A stretch of 58,625 nt of DNA, from positions 1-58,625 of the forward strand of contig ONEW01000015.1 in the NCBI GenBank assembly GCA_900316935.1, given 5' to 3'. This document shows, piece by piece, positions 7,941-16,033 of the stretch; within the stretch, counting starts at the first letter, position 1; every line of letters begins with the position of its first letter. The notes beneath the pieces were generated by a model. That model was not told the DNA's origin. It ran no database searches and saw only the letters and a list, made by a program, of their open reading frames with translations. Made by a program: the position numbers and the translations under genes. This DNA comes from an uncultured Selenomonadales bacterium (GTDB lineage Bacteria; Bacillota; Negativicutes; Acidaminococcales; Acidaminococcaceae).

Positions 7941-8110
7941 ACTGTCTTGCGCTCTGGCAACGCCCGGCCCCCCAAGGTCAAAATTCCCCAACTTCAATCC
8001 TCCCTATGGTCCGGTCACCTCATCGTTTGGATAACAGTTTGGAGAATTTGATACGTGTCGTTTTTAAGTAAAACCGGTTCTTCCCATATTTTTTAGGATG
8101 CCAAAGAGGA

Positions 8111-8183
8111 AAGTCCCGTAACAATTTTTTCACACACTAGGAGCGCGATACGCGACGTGGTGTAAAAAACTGTGACGGGACTT
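8111..8183. repeat. Long imperfect inverted repeat directly after MATE stop codon
   Basis: The arms at 8111-8135 and 8159-8183 are about 25 bp each, starting AAGTCCCGT and ending ACGGGACTT, with A/T-runs paired inside and a short CGCG-ATA-CGCG element near the tip. The right arm ends three bases from the MATE stop. It may be a terminator or mRNA-protecting hairpin of that gene, or a small miniature-element-like repeat. No second copy is present in this window. Confidence 0.65.
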
Positions 8184-8185
8184 CT

Positions 8186-9541
8186 TTAAATCTTCCCTGC
8201 GCGGTATTGGCCCTCAAACACCCGCATCAGCCCATGATAGGCGCAGAAAGTGAAGGTGGCGGCGGCAATCCAGGCGATGGGGCTGGCGAAGCATACGCCG
8301 GTGAAGCCCCAGCCCCGCCCGATGGCGAGGATTTCGGCGGCGCCGGTCCGCATGGCCAGCTCCAGCACCGACGACACGAGGGGCACCCAGCCGACGCCGA
8401 GGCCCTGGGCCGTGCTGCGGTAGATGAAGATCTGGCTCAGGAAAAAGTAGAAGGCCACGGAGTAGTGCAGGTACTGCCGCGCGGCGGCGACCACGGCGGT
8501 TTCCGACGGGTCGACGAAGATGGCCACGATATGTTCGCCTGCAAAAAAGATGAGGACCGCCATGAACAGGGCGAAGCCCAGGGCGATCTGGGAGCATTTC
8601 TTCACGGCGCCGCGGATGCGGCGGAACTGGCGGGCGCCGAAGTTCTGGGCCGTGAAGACGGCAATGGCGATGCCGAAGGAGGCCATGGGCTGGATGGCCA
8701 GCTGTTCCACCCGCGAGGCAGCCGTAAAGCCGGCAATGACCTCGGCGCCGAAGTTGTTCGTCACGGACTGGATCAGGATGATGCCCAGGCCGATGACAGA
8801 AAACTGCACGGCCATGGGCAGGCCGATGCGCAGGTGTTCCACGGCGAAACGGGTGTCCCAGTGCCAGTCCGCCCGCCGCAGGTGCAGGATGGGCAGTTTC
8901 CTGCCGATGTAGAGCACGCACAGGAGGGCGGAAAAGCCCTGGGCCAGGACGAGGGCATAGGCCGAGCCCGGCACGCCCCAGTGGAATTCCAGAATGAAGA
9001 GCAGCGCCAGGAACACATTCACCACCGTCGCGATGATCAGGAACACGACGGGGGTCTTGCTGTCCCCCAGGGCACGCAGGAGCGATGAAAGCAGGTTGTA
9101 GGCCATCATGGCCCACAGGCCTTCGGCGACGATGACCGTATAGGCGCGGCAGTCCGCATACAGCGCCGCCGGCACATTCATCCAGTGGAGCGCCGGGTCG
9201 ACGCCCAGCCAGACGACGATGTCGAGTACGATGACGGCGAGGAAACTCAGCATGGTGCTCATGGCCACACTGTGCCGCATCCGCTGCACATCCCCGGCCC
9301 CGTAAAACTGGCCGACCAGCACCGTGAACCCGTTCGACAGGCCCATGGTCATCATGACGAAGAGCATGAACAGCGGCGCCGCGGCGCCGACGGCCGCCAG
9401 GGCGTTCACGCCGATCGTGCGCCCGACAATGACGACGTCGGAAATGCTGTACATCTGCTGGAAAATATTGCCGATAATCAAGGGAACCATGAAGCCGACC
9501 AACAGCCTCATGGAATTTCCCGAAGTCATGTTCCGTTCCAT
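8186..9541 (-). CDS. MATE-family multidrug/cation exporter
   Basis: A 451-residue inner-membrane protein with about twelve hydrophobic helices in two homologous halves. It has family-typical segments such as VPLIIGNIFQQMYSISDVVIVGR at the first helix, LLSSLLRALGDSKTPV, and AAASRVEQLAIQP-like residues in the second half. It probably exports organic cations or drugs in exchange for Na+ or H+. The start at 9541 overlaps no other gene but sits one base after the PHP gene stop, so the two are translationally coupled; the much longer upstream frame lies antisense-free inside the PHP gene and is a shadow. Substrate unknown. Confidence 0.88.
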   Translation of the reverse strand: MERNMTSGNSMRLLVGFMVPLIIGNIFQQMYSISDVVIVGRTIGVNALAAVGAAAPLFMLFVMMTMGLSNGFTVLVGQFYGAGDVQRMRHSVAMSTMLSFLAVIVLDIVVWLGVDPALHWMNVPAALYADCRAYTVIVAEGLWAMMAYNLLSSLLRALGDSKTPVVFLIIATVVNVFLALLFILEFHWGVPGSAYALVLAQGFSALLCVLYIGRKLPILHLRRADWHWDTRFAVEHLRIGLPMAVQFSVIGLGIILIQSVTNNFGAEVIAGFTAASRVEQLAIQPMASFGIAIAVFTAQNFGARQFRRIRGAVKKCSQIALGFALFMAVLIFFAGEHIVAIFVDPSETAVVAAARQYLHYSVAFYFFLSQIFIYRSTAQGLGVGWVPLVSSVLELAMRTGAAEILAIGRGWGFTGVCFASPIAWIAAATFTFCAYHGLMRVFEGQYRAGKI

Positions 9542-9542
9542 C

Positions 9543-10355
9543 TTACCGATCCTGATAGCGCTTGCGCCCTTTGTAGTATACGATGTCCAGGCCCGCCCGG
9601 GCGGCAATGCCGGCCGCGGCGGCCAGGCGCCGGCCGACGTGGGCGGCTTCGTGGGCGTCGCTGCCGAGGGTGCAGTGGCGGCCGCCCAGTTCGCGGAACC
9701 GCCGGTAGAGCGGCACCAGGGAAGCCACGGCCGCCGGGTCGTCGAGACGCCGTGTGTTGATTTCAAGGGACTTGTCCTTGGCGACGAGGGTGCGGAACAG
9801 TTCGTCCCACAGATCCTGCAGCTCGCCGGGCCGGAAGTCCTTGTCCTCGTAGGGCCAGTACCGGCAGATATAGTCGATGTGGCCCAGGGAATCGAAATTG
9901 TCGTGGTTCCGGACGGAAGCGACGGCCTGCTCCAGGTACCGGCGCAGGGCGTCACGGCGCGTCAGGCCGGCGTAGGTGGCCTTTTCGTACAGGTCCCGGC
10001 GGTCCAGCATGTGGATGGAACCGATGACGTAGTCAAAGGCGTACCCTTCGGGCACGGCGTCTTCGGCGGCGGCCAGATGGGGCTGCATGCCCAGTTCCAG
10101 GCCCAACAGGACCGGCGGGCGGCCCGCCTCCCCTTCCGGATTCCCTTCCAACTCCCCTTCCGTGCGGTATGGCCCGTTGCGGCGGAAATACTCGTCCCGG
10201 TCAAAGCGGAACCAGTCGGGGTGGCCCGGGAATTCGTAGTCCCAGTGCTCCGTCAGGATGATACCGATATGCTGCTGCCGCGCGGCGGCCATGGCCTCGG
10301 GCAGGGTCATGTTGCCGTCCGTGGAAAATTCGCAATGCAGATGCGTGTCAAACAT
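9543..10355 (-). CDS. PHP-domain phosphoesterase (histidinol-phosphatase-like)
   Basis: A 270-residue protein carrying the metal-site motifs of the PHP superfamily in order: HLHCEFS at the N-terminus, TEHWD, GLELG, GSIHM, GHIDY and GSDAH. Length and arrangement resemble HisK-type histidinol-phosphatases, which remove phosphate from histidinol phosphate in histidine synthesis. No other his gene is near, so another phosphoester substrate is possible. AAAGGAG precedes the ATG. It is the first gene of a pair with the MATE exporter. Confidence 0.85.
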   Translation of the reverse strand: MFDTHLHCEFSTDGNMTLPEAMAAARQQHIGIILTEHWDYEFPGHPDWFRFDRDEYFRRNGPYRTEGELEGNPEGEAGRPPVLLGLELGMQPHLAAAEDAVPEGYAFDYVIGSIHMLDRRDLYEKATYAGLTRRDALRRYLEQAVASVRNHDNFDSLGHIDYICRYWPYEDKDFRPGELQDLWDELFRTLVAKDKSLEINTRRLDDPAAVASLVPLYRRFRELGGRHCTLGSDAHEAAHVGRRLAAAAGIAARAGLDIVYYKGRKRYQDR

Positions 10356-10368
10356 AACTGCTCCTTTG

Positions 10369-10398
10369 GAAAAAGAAAAGCGGCTTTGCGGCCGCTTT
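10369..10398 (-). terminator. Intrinsic terminator of ychF
   Basis: An 8-bp perfect stem AAAGCGGC/GCCGCTTT (10398-10377) is followed on the minus strand by a T-rich stretch. It lies just past the ychF stop. Confidence 0.85.
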
Positions 10399-10403
10399 GC
10401 TTG

Positions 10404-11510
10404 TTATACGTTGAAACGGAACTCGACGACGTCGCCGTCCTGCATGACATAGTCCTTGCCTTCGAGACGGACCAGTCCCTTTTCGCGGGCGGCCTGTTTG
10501 CTGCCGCACCGGACCAGGTCATTGTAGGAAACGATTTCGGCTTTGATGAAGCCTTTCTCAAAGTCCGAGTGGATCTTGCCGGCGGCCTGCGGGGCCTTGG
10601 TGCCGATGTTGATGGTCCAGGCGCGGCTTTCGATTTCCCCGGCCGTCAGGTAGGTCTGCAGGCCGAGCAGCTTGAAGCCGGCCTTGATGAGGCGGTTCAG
10701 GCCCGATTCGGTCATGCCTTCCATGGCCAGGAATTCCTTCGCTTCGTCCTCGGGCAGCTCGGCGATGTCCGCTTCCACTTTGGCGGAAATGGGCACCACT
10801 TCGGCATGTTCCCTGGCGGCGAATTCCCGGACGGCTTGCACGTAAGGATTGGCGCTGGCGTCGGCGGCTTCGCTTTCCGGCACGTTGCACACGAAGATGA
10901 TGGGTTTCCTGGTGAGCAGGTGCAGGTCGTAAAGCAGGGCCTCTTCGTCTTCCGTGAACTCCATGCGGCGGGCCGGGACGATGTTTTCCAGGCCTTCGTG
11001 CACGCGGTGCAGCAGCGCTTCTTCGGCAACGGCCTTCTTGTCATGGGCCTTGACGAGCTTGGCCACTTTGTTCAGGCGGTTGTCGACGGTCTCCAGGTCG
11101 GCCAGGCACAGTTCCGTGTCGATGATCTCGATGTCGCGGACCGGGTCGATGGACCCTTCCACGTGGGTGATGTTGTCATCGGCGAAGCAGCGCACCACTT
11201 CGGCGATGGCATCGGTGTTGCGGATATGGGAAAGGAACTGGTTGCCCAGGCCTTCGCCCTTCGACGCGCCCTTGACCAGCCCCGCGATATCCACGAAATG
11301 CATGATGGCCGGCGTAATCTTGCGGCTGTTGAACATGCGGGCCAGCACTTCGAGCCGTTCGTCCGGTACGGCGACAACGCCCTCGTTCGGTTCGATGGTG
11401 CAGAACGGATAGTTCGCCGCTTCCGCGCCGGCTTTCGTAATGGCGTTGAACAGGGTGCTCTTGCCGACGTTCGGCAGGCCCACGATGCCCACATCCAGAT
11501 TTGTACTCAC
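10404..11510 (-). CDS. ychF: Redox-responsive ATPase YchF (Obg family)
   Basis: A 368-residue P-loop protein of the Obg/YchF group that binds ATP and is linked to ribosomes and oxidative-stress response in other bacteria. Features are GLPNVGKSTLFNAIT (about 10-24), PFCTIEPNEG, DIAGLVKGASKGEGLGNQFL, the NVPE segment replacing the usual NKxD, and a C-terminal TGS-like domain ending in EFRFNV. The start is GTG at 11510, eight bases after AAGGAG. It has its own promoter and terminator. DUF951 upstream is its common neighbour in Firmicutes. Confidence 0.96.
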   Translation of the reverse strand: MSTNLDVGIVGLPNVGKSTLFNAITKAGAEAANYPFCTIEPNEGVVAVPDERLEVLARMFNSRKITPAIMHFVDIAGLVKGASKGEGLGNQFLSHIRNTDAIAEVVRCFADDNITHVEGSIDPVRDIEIIDTELCLADLETVDNRLNKVAKLVKAHDKKAVAEEALLHRVHEGLENIVPARRMEFTEDEEALLYDLHLLTRKPIIFVCNVPESEAADASANPYVQAVREFAAREHAEVVPISAKVEADIAELPEDEAKEFLAMEGMTESGLNRLIKAGFKLLGLQTYLTAGEIESRAWTINIGTKAPQAAGKIHSDFEKGFIKAEIVSYNDLVRCGSKQAAREKGLVRLEGKDYVMQDGDVVEFRFNV

Positions 11511-11575
11511 AACGATCGCTCCTTCTGACGTATAGATTGCAGTATCCTGTGACCCCTATACTTCGTAACTAATGT

Positions 11576-11581
11576 ATTATA
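11576..11581 (-). promoter_or_regulatory. Extended -10 promoter of ychF
   Basis: TGG-TATAAT on the minus strand (hexamer 11581-11576) is an extended -10 of the TGN type, about 65 bp before the ychF start. The -35 region has no good match. Confidence 0.55.
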
Positions 11582-11604
11582 CCACAAACACGCCAAATAC
11601 GAAA

Positions 11605-11666
11605 GGTCCCGTGGCACCGGACCGGCGCAGGAAGCGCAGAGCGCCCGGCCGGTCCGCCACGGGACC
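11605..11666 (-). terminator. Long GC-rich hairpin between DUF951 and ychF
   Basis: The arms 11605-11626 and 11643-11666 pair as GGTCCCGTGGC with GCCACGGGACC plus a second CCGGACCGGC block. On the minus strand TTTCGTATTT follows instead of a clean T-run. It probably ends the liv/DUF951 transcript, as a strong but imperfect terminator. Confidence 0.6.
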
Positions 11667-11679
11667 CTGTATTCCCTTT

Positions 11680-11886
11680 TCAGACTTCGCCCGCCTGCTT
11701 CACGACGCCCCGCACGGCTTTCAGGAACTTGGCCCGGGGAATCATGACGTGGTGGCCGCAGCCGCAGCACTGGAGGCCGAAATCGGCGCCCGTGCGCGTG
11801 ATCTTCCATTCGGCGGAGCCACAGGGGTGGGCTTTCTTCATGCGCACCACCGTGCCCACGGTATACTCGTTCTCCATGGCGGTCAC
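11680..11886 (-). CDS. DUF951 family protein
   Basis: A small conserved Firmicute protein of unknown function, 68 residues, with core VGTVVRMKKAHPCGSAEW, a GADFGLQCCGCGH zinc-binding-like segment and VMIPRAKFLK. A GTG start at 11886 overlaps the CBS-ACT stop as GTGA, and AAGG lies upstream, so translational coupling is likely; an ATG three codons later is an alternative start. Members of this family often lie beside ychF, as here. Confidence 0.85.
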   Translation of the reverse strand: MTAMENEYTVGTVVRMKKAHPCGSAEWKITRTGADFGLQCCGCGHHVMIPRAKFLKAVRGVVKQAGEV

Positions 11887-12551
11887 GCCCGTACCTTGCT
11901 GGTGGAGATGTTCACGACATCGTACCCTTCCTTGCGCAGGTCCTCGACGATGTCCATGCCGACGTGGGTCAGGTCGACGGTGATGGTGACCTCCTTGCGG
12001 CCCTGCTCGCGGCTGGCGCTCGTAATGAGGGAGATGATGTTCAGGTTGTGCTCGAAGAACACCTTGCCCACATCGGCCAGGATGCCCGGCTTGTCTTCCA
12101 CGTCGAGGGTGATGCGCGTCGTGTTCTGGGCGACGCCGAAGATTTCCGCCAGGGCGCGGAACACGTCCGTATCGGTGACGATGCCCGCCAGGTTGTTGCC
12201 GCTGTCCATGACCGGCACGGAATTGATGCGGTCATGGTACATGATGTCGGCCACATCTTCCAGTCCCGCCGTGTCGTATACGGTTTTGACGCTGTGGGTC
12301 ATGACATCCTTGACCTTGATACGGCTCAGCAGGTAGCTCGCCTCGTAGCGGGACAGGGTGCTGGCGTCGGTCGGCGAAGCCATGCTCACGTCGGAGTTGG
12401 TGACGATGCCCACGACCTGGCCGGCGTCGTTGACGACGGGGATGCGGCGCAGGTTATGGTCGTCCATCAGATTCTTCAGTTCCAGCAGGGAACTGTTCTG
12501 GTTGACCGTGACGACGTTCGGCGTCATGATATCTTTCACTAAAATAGACAT
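11883..12551 (-). CDS. CBS-pair and ACT domain protein (AcuB-like)
   Basis: A 222-residue cytoplasmic protein with two CBS motifs (VKDIMTPNVVTV about 5-60, and VKDVMTHSVKTV about 75-130) followed by a C-terminal ACT domain (ITLDVEDKPGILADVGKVF). CBS pairs usually bind adenosyl ligands and ACT domains bind amino acids. Its place directly after livF suggests a sensor for branched-chain amino acid or energy status, but that is inference. AAGGAGG precedes the ATG at 12551; the longer upstream frame overlaps livF and is not used. An 85-bp gap to livF contains a hairpin (GGCGG...GCTGTA/TACAGC...CCGCC) without a T-run. Confidence 0.85.
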   Translation of the reverse strand: MSILVKDIMTPNVVTVNQNSSLLELKNLMDDHNLRRIPVVNDAGQVVGIVTNSDVSMASPTDASTLSRYEASYLLSRIKVKDVMTHSVKTVYDTAGLEDVADIMYHDRINSVPVMDSGNNLAGIVTDTDVFRALAEIFGVAQNTTRITLDVEDKPGILADVGKVFFEHNLNIISLITSASREQGRKEVTITVDLTHVGMDIVEDLRKEGYDVVNISTSKVRA

Positions 12552-12636
12552 TTTCCGTCTTTCCTCCTTCGCTTTCATCGGCATTGGCGGCACGCTGTAA
12601 CCGGATACAGCGTCCGCCGGCAGTACACAGGTCCGG

Positions 12637-13347
12637 TCAGCCGCCCAGGTAGGCTTTCTGCACGGCCTCGCTGTGGAGCAGCTCCTTGCCCGTGCCTTCC
12701 AGGGAAATGCGCCCTGTTTCGAGCACGTAGGCCTTGTCGGCGATGGACAGGGCCATTTTGGCGTTCTGTTCGACCAGGAGCACCGTGGTGCCGGACGCAT
12801 TGATTTCCTTAATTATATTAAATATTTCCTGGACGAGCAAGGGCGCCAGGCCCATGGAAGGTTCGTCGAGAAGCAGGAGGCGCGGGCGGCTCATGAGGGC
12901 GCGGCCCATGGCGAGCATCTGCTGTTCGCCGCCGGACAGGGTGCCGGCGACCTGGTCTTTGCGTTCCAGAAGGCGCGGGAAACGCGTGAAGACGGCGGCC
13001 CGGTCCTTGTTGACGCCTTCCTTGTCTTTGCGCAGGTAGGCGCCCATCTCCAGGTTTTCCGCGACGGTCATGTTGGCGAACACATGCCGGCCTTCGGGGA
13101 CCTGCACGAGGCCCATGCCGACGATCTTGTGGGCCGCCAGGCCCGTAATATCCCGGTCTTCAAAGATGATTTTCCCGTTTTTCGGTTTCAGGAGGCCCGA
13201 AATGGTGTGCAGCGTCGTCGACTTGCCGGCGCCGTTGGAACCGATCAGGGTCGTGATGTCGCCCTGGTTGACGGACAGGCTGATGCCCTTGATGGCGTGG
13301 ATCGCGCCGTAATATACATCGATGTTGTCTACTGTCAGCATGGCCAT
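12637..13347 (-). CDS. livF: Branched-chain amino acid ABC transporter ATPase LivF
   Basis: One of the two ATP-binding subunits that drive high-affinity uptake of leucine, isoleucine and valine. Its 236 residues carry Walker A GSNGAGKST (36-44), the Q-loop region VPEGRHVFANMTVAENL typical of LivF, signature LSGGEQQ, Walker B LLLLDEP and the H-loop replaced by VLLVEQN. The start at 13347 follows the livG stop after one base, with GGGGAGG inside the end of livG. Confidence 0.95.
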   Translation of the reverse strand: MAMLTVDNIDVYYGAIHAIKGISLSVNQGDITTLIGSNGAGKSTTLHTISGLLKPKNGKIIFEDRDITGLAAHKIVGMGLVQVPEGRHVFANMTVAENLEMGAYLRKDKEGVNKDRAAVFTRFPRLLERKDQVAGTLSGGEQQMLAMGRALMSRPRLLLLDEPSMGLAPLLVQEIFNIIKEINASGTTVLLVEQNAKMALSIADKAYVLETGRISLEGTGKELLHSEAVQKAYLGG

Positions 13348-13348
13348 G

Positions 13349-14143
13349 TTACGATGCCTCCCCACCCAGGTACGCTTTGATTACCCGTTTATTGTGCTTG
13401 ATTTCCTCCGGCGTGCCCGAGGCGATGCAGAAGCCGTACTCCAGGACGTAGATGCGTTCGCAGACGCCCATGACGAGGCCCATGTCGTGTTCGATCAGAA
13501 GGATGGCGATGTGGAAGTTGTCGCGGATCCAGCGGATCATCTCCATCAGTTCCTTCGTTTCCTGGGGGTTCATGCCGGCGGCCGGTTCGTCCAGCAGCAG
13601 CAGCTTCGGTTCCGTGGCCAGGGCGCGGGCGATTTCCAGGCGGCGCTGGGCGCCGTAGGGCAGGTTCTTCGCCATGTCGTCGGCGTGCTGCTCCAGGTGG
13701 AACAGCTTCAGCAGGTCCAGGGCCCGCTTCGTCACTTCGGCTTCCTGGGTGAAATACTTTTTGACGCGCAGGATGGCTTCGGGCAGGTTGTACCGGATAT
13801 GCATGTTCATGGCGATCTTGACGTTGTCGATGACCGACAGTTCCGAGAACAGGCGGATGTTCTGGAACGTACGGGCCATGCCCATCTTCGTCACCTGGTA
13901 CGATTTTTTGCCGTTGACCAGCTTGCCGTCGAAATAGATGTCCCCTTCCGTCGGGACATAGACGCCGGTGATCATGTTGAAGGCCGTCGTCTTGCCGGCG
14001 CCGTTGGGGCCGATGAGGCCGATCAATTCGCCTTTGTCGATATACAGGTTTACATTGGAGACCGCGCGCAGGCCGCCGAATACGATGGACACATTCTGCA
14101 TGTCCAGCAGGTGCTGCGACGCGGTATTGTTCGTGCCGGTCAT
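13349..14143 (-). CDS. livG: Branched-chain amino acid ABC transporter ATPase LivG
   Basis: The second ATP-binding subunit, 264 residues. Walker A is GPNGAGKTT, the LivG-type segment is ARTFQNIRLFSELSVIDNV, the signature region is NLPYGAQRRLEIARAL and Walker B is LLLLDEPAAGMNP. LLIEHDMGLV carries the switch histidine. It overlaps livM by four bases (ATGA), so the two are coupled. Confidence 0.95.
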   Translation of the reverse strand: MTGTNNTASQHLLDMQNVSIVFGGLRAVSNVNLYIDKGELIGLIGPNGAGKTTAFNMITGVYVPTEGDIYFDGKLVNGKKSYQVTKMGMARTFQNIRLFSELSVIDNVKIAMNMHIRYNLPEAILRVKKYFTQEAEVTKRALDLLKLFHLEQHADDMAKNLPYGAQRRLEIARALATEPKLLLLDEPAAGMNPQETKELMEMIRWIRDNFHIAILLIEHDMGLVMGVCERIYVLEYGFCIASGTPEEIKHNKRVIKAYLGGEAS

Positions 14144-15087
14144 TTTTTCTTCCCTCCGATCTTAAGGCTCTGGAACATCTGCAGCGAGAGTTCCTTGCTG
14201 CCGAACAGCCCCTGCGGGCGGTACAGCATGAGGATGATCATGGTCAGGGAGTAGATGATCATGCGCCACTGGGGGAAATCGGCCAGGGCGGCGGAAATGA
14301 AGGTCAGCACGACGGCGCCCATGACGGAACCCGTCATGGAGCCCAGGCCGCCCAGCACGACCATGGTCAGGATGTCGAAGGAGCGCATAAAGGTGAAGGA
14401 TGCCGGATGGGCGATGAAGAAGTAGTGCGAGAAGAGCACGCCCGCCGTGCCGGCAAAGGCAGCGCCCAGGGTGAAGGCCATGACCTTGTATTTGGTCGTG
14501 TCGATGCCCATGGTGTCGGCCGCGATCTCGTTTTCGCGGATGGCCAGGCACGCGCGCCCGTGGGCGGAATTCTTGAAGTTCTTGATGAAGAACAAGATGG
14601 CTACCATGATCCAGAACACCAGGGGGAACGAGGTCAGGCGCGGAATGCCCATCAGGCCCGCGGCACCGCCGACGTAGTCGATGTTGAGGATGCAGATGCG
14701 GATGATTTCGCCCAGGCCCAGGGTGGCGATGGCCAGGTAGTCACCGTTCAGGCGCAGCGTGGGCAGCCCGACGAGGAAGCCCAAAAGGCCCGCCGCGGCG
14801 GTACCCGCCAGGAGGGCGGCGACCATGTTGAAGCCCAGCTTGACCGTCATGATGGCGCCCACATAGGCACCGACGGCGAGGAAGCCCGCATGGCCGATGG
14901 AGAACTGGCCCGTGTAGCCGTTGATCATGTTCAGGCTCGTGGCCAGGATGATGTTGATGCCGATCAGGACCAGGTTCAATTCCCAGAAGGCCCCGATGAC
15001 ATCTGCCTGCAGCAGTCCGTAAATGATGGCGAAGAGGACAGCCGCAGCGATCAATGCCTTTAAATCTGCTTTGCGTAAACTGTTCAT
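14140..15087 (-). CDS. livM: Branched-chain amino acid ABC transporter permease LivM
   Basis: A 315-residue inner-membrane permease with about ten hydrophobic segments and the LivM-type blocks LNMINGYTGQFSIGHAGFLAVGAYV and NEIAADTMGIDTTKYKVMAF (the cytoplasmic coupling loop). The C-terminal LYRPQGLFG is typical. AAGGAGTGACAGCACT precedes the ATG. It lies between livH and livG. Confidence 0.95.
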   Translation of the reverse strand: MNSLRKADLKALIAAAVLFAIIYGLLQADVIGAFWELNLVLIGINIILATSLNMINGYTGQFSIGHAGFLAVGAYVGAIMTVKLGFNMVAALLAGTAAAGLLGFLVGLPTLRLNGDYLAIATLGLGEIIRICILNIDYVGGAAGLMGIPRLTSFPLVFWIMVAILFFIKNFKNSAHGRACLAIRENEIAADTMGIDTTKYKVMAFTLGAAFAGTAGVLFSHYFFIAHPASFTFMRSFDILTMVVLGGLGSMTGSVMGAVVLTFISAALADFPQWRMIIYSLTMIILMLYRPQGLFGSKELSLQMFQSLKIGGKKK

Positions 15088-15101
15088 AGTGCTGTCACTC
15101 C

Positions 15102-15995
15102 TTATACCTTTTCACGGACGTTCTTGCCCAGCAGGCCCTGCGGCTTGTAGAGCAGGATGATGATGAGGATGGCGAAAGCCGCGGCATCGCGGAAGGTGGA
15201 CGAAAGGAAGCCCGAAACGAGGGCTTCCACCACGCCCAGGATGATACCGCCCATCATGGCGCCGGGGATGATGCCGATCCCGCCCAGCACGGCGGCAACG
15301 AAGGCCTTGATGCCGGGGACCATGCCCATCAGCGGTTCGATGGAATTGTAGTAGATGCCGACCAGGACACCACCGGCACCGGCCAGGGCGCTGCCCAGGG
15401 CAAAGGTCATGGAGATGACGAAATCGATGTTGATGCCCATGAGCCGCGCTGCGTCCGCGTCAAAGGACACGGCCCGCATGGCCTTGCCGATTTTGGTGTA
15501 ATTGACGATATAGGTCAGGGCGATCATGAGGACGATGGCACTGACCAGGATGACGATCTGCTGGCTGTTGATGACCAGCGCGCCGAAGTGGTACACCGTG
15601 GCGGTGAAGACCGCCGGGAACGTACGGGGCTGCGGCGAAGCGAAGAGTATCATGGCGTTTTCCAGGAAGAAGGACACGCCGATCGCCGTAATCAAAATGG
15701 CGATACGGGGCGCGTTGCGCATGGGCCGGTAGGCAACGCGCTCAATGATCATGCCTGCCAGCGCGGTCCCGGCCATGGCCACGAGAATCGAGGGCAGGAA
15801 GGATAACTTCAGCATGGACGTGCAGAAGAATCCGATATAGGCGCCTAACATGTAGACATCGCCGTGTGCGAAGTTGATCAGCTTCAGGATACCGTAAATC
15901 ATGGTATAGCCCAAAGCGATCAGTGCATAAATGCTGCCCAGCGAGACGCCATTGATCAGCTGCTGGACAAACTGATGCATAAAACCAGAATCCAT
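15102..15995 (-). CDS. livH: Branched-chain amino acid ABC transporter permease LivH
   Basis: A 297-residue permease that pairs with LivM. The N-terminus has LINGVSLGSIYALIALGYTMIYGILKLINFAHGD, the family hallmark. The coupling loop includes RAVSFDADAARLMGINID, and it ends in LYKPQGLLGKNVREKV. GGAGGACACTGATT precedes the ATG. It is the first membrane gene after the binding proteins. Confidence 0.95.
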   Translation of the reverse strand: MDSGFMHQFVQQLINGVSLGSIYALIALGYTMIYGILKLINFAHGDVYMLGAYIGFFCTSMLKLSFLPSILVAMAGTALAGMIIERVAYRPMRNAPRIAILITAIGVSFFLENAMILFASPQPRTFPAVFTATVYHFGALVINSQQIVILVSAIVLMIALTYIVNYTKIGKAMRAVSFDADAARLMGINIDFVISMTFALGSALAGAGGVLVGIYYNSIEPLMGMVPGIKAFVAAVLGGIGIIPGAMMGGIILGVVEALVSGFLSSTFRDAAAFAILIIILLYKPQGLLGKNVREKV

Positions 15996-16033
15996 AATCA
16001 GTGTCCTCCAATAGGAAAGCGTACTTTATTTAC

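Noticed and set aside
6642..7997. A 451-residue version of PanC
   Set aside because: The extra 165 codons cross the promoter, leader and terminator; the ATG at 7502 has a strong ribosome-binding site and the normal PanC N-terminus.
7803..8051. A small plus-strand frame with AAGGA before an ATG in the structured segment
   Set aside because: It reads straight through an intrinsic terminator and has no recognisable protein features.
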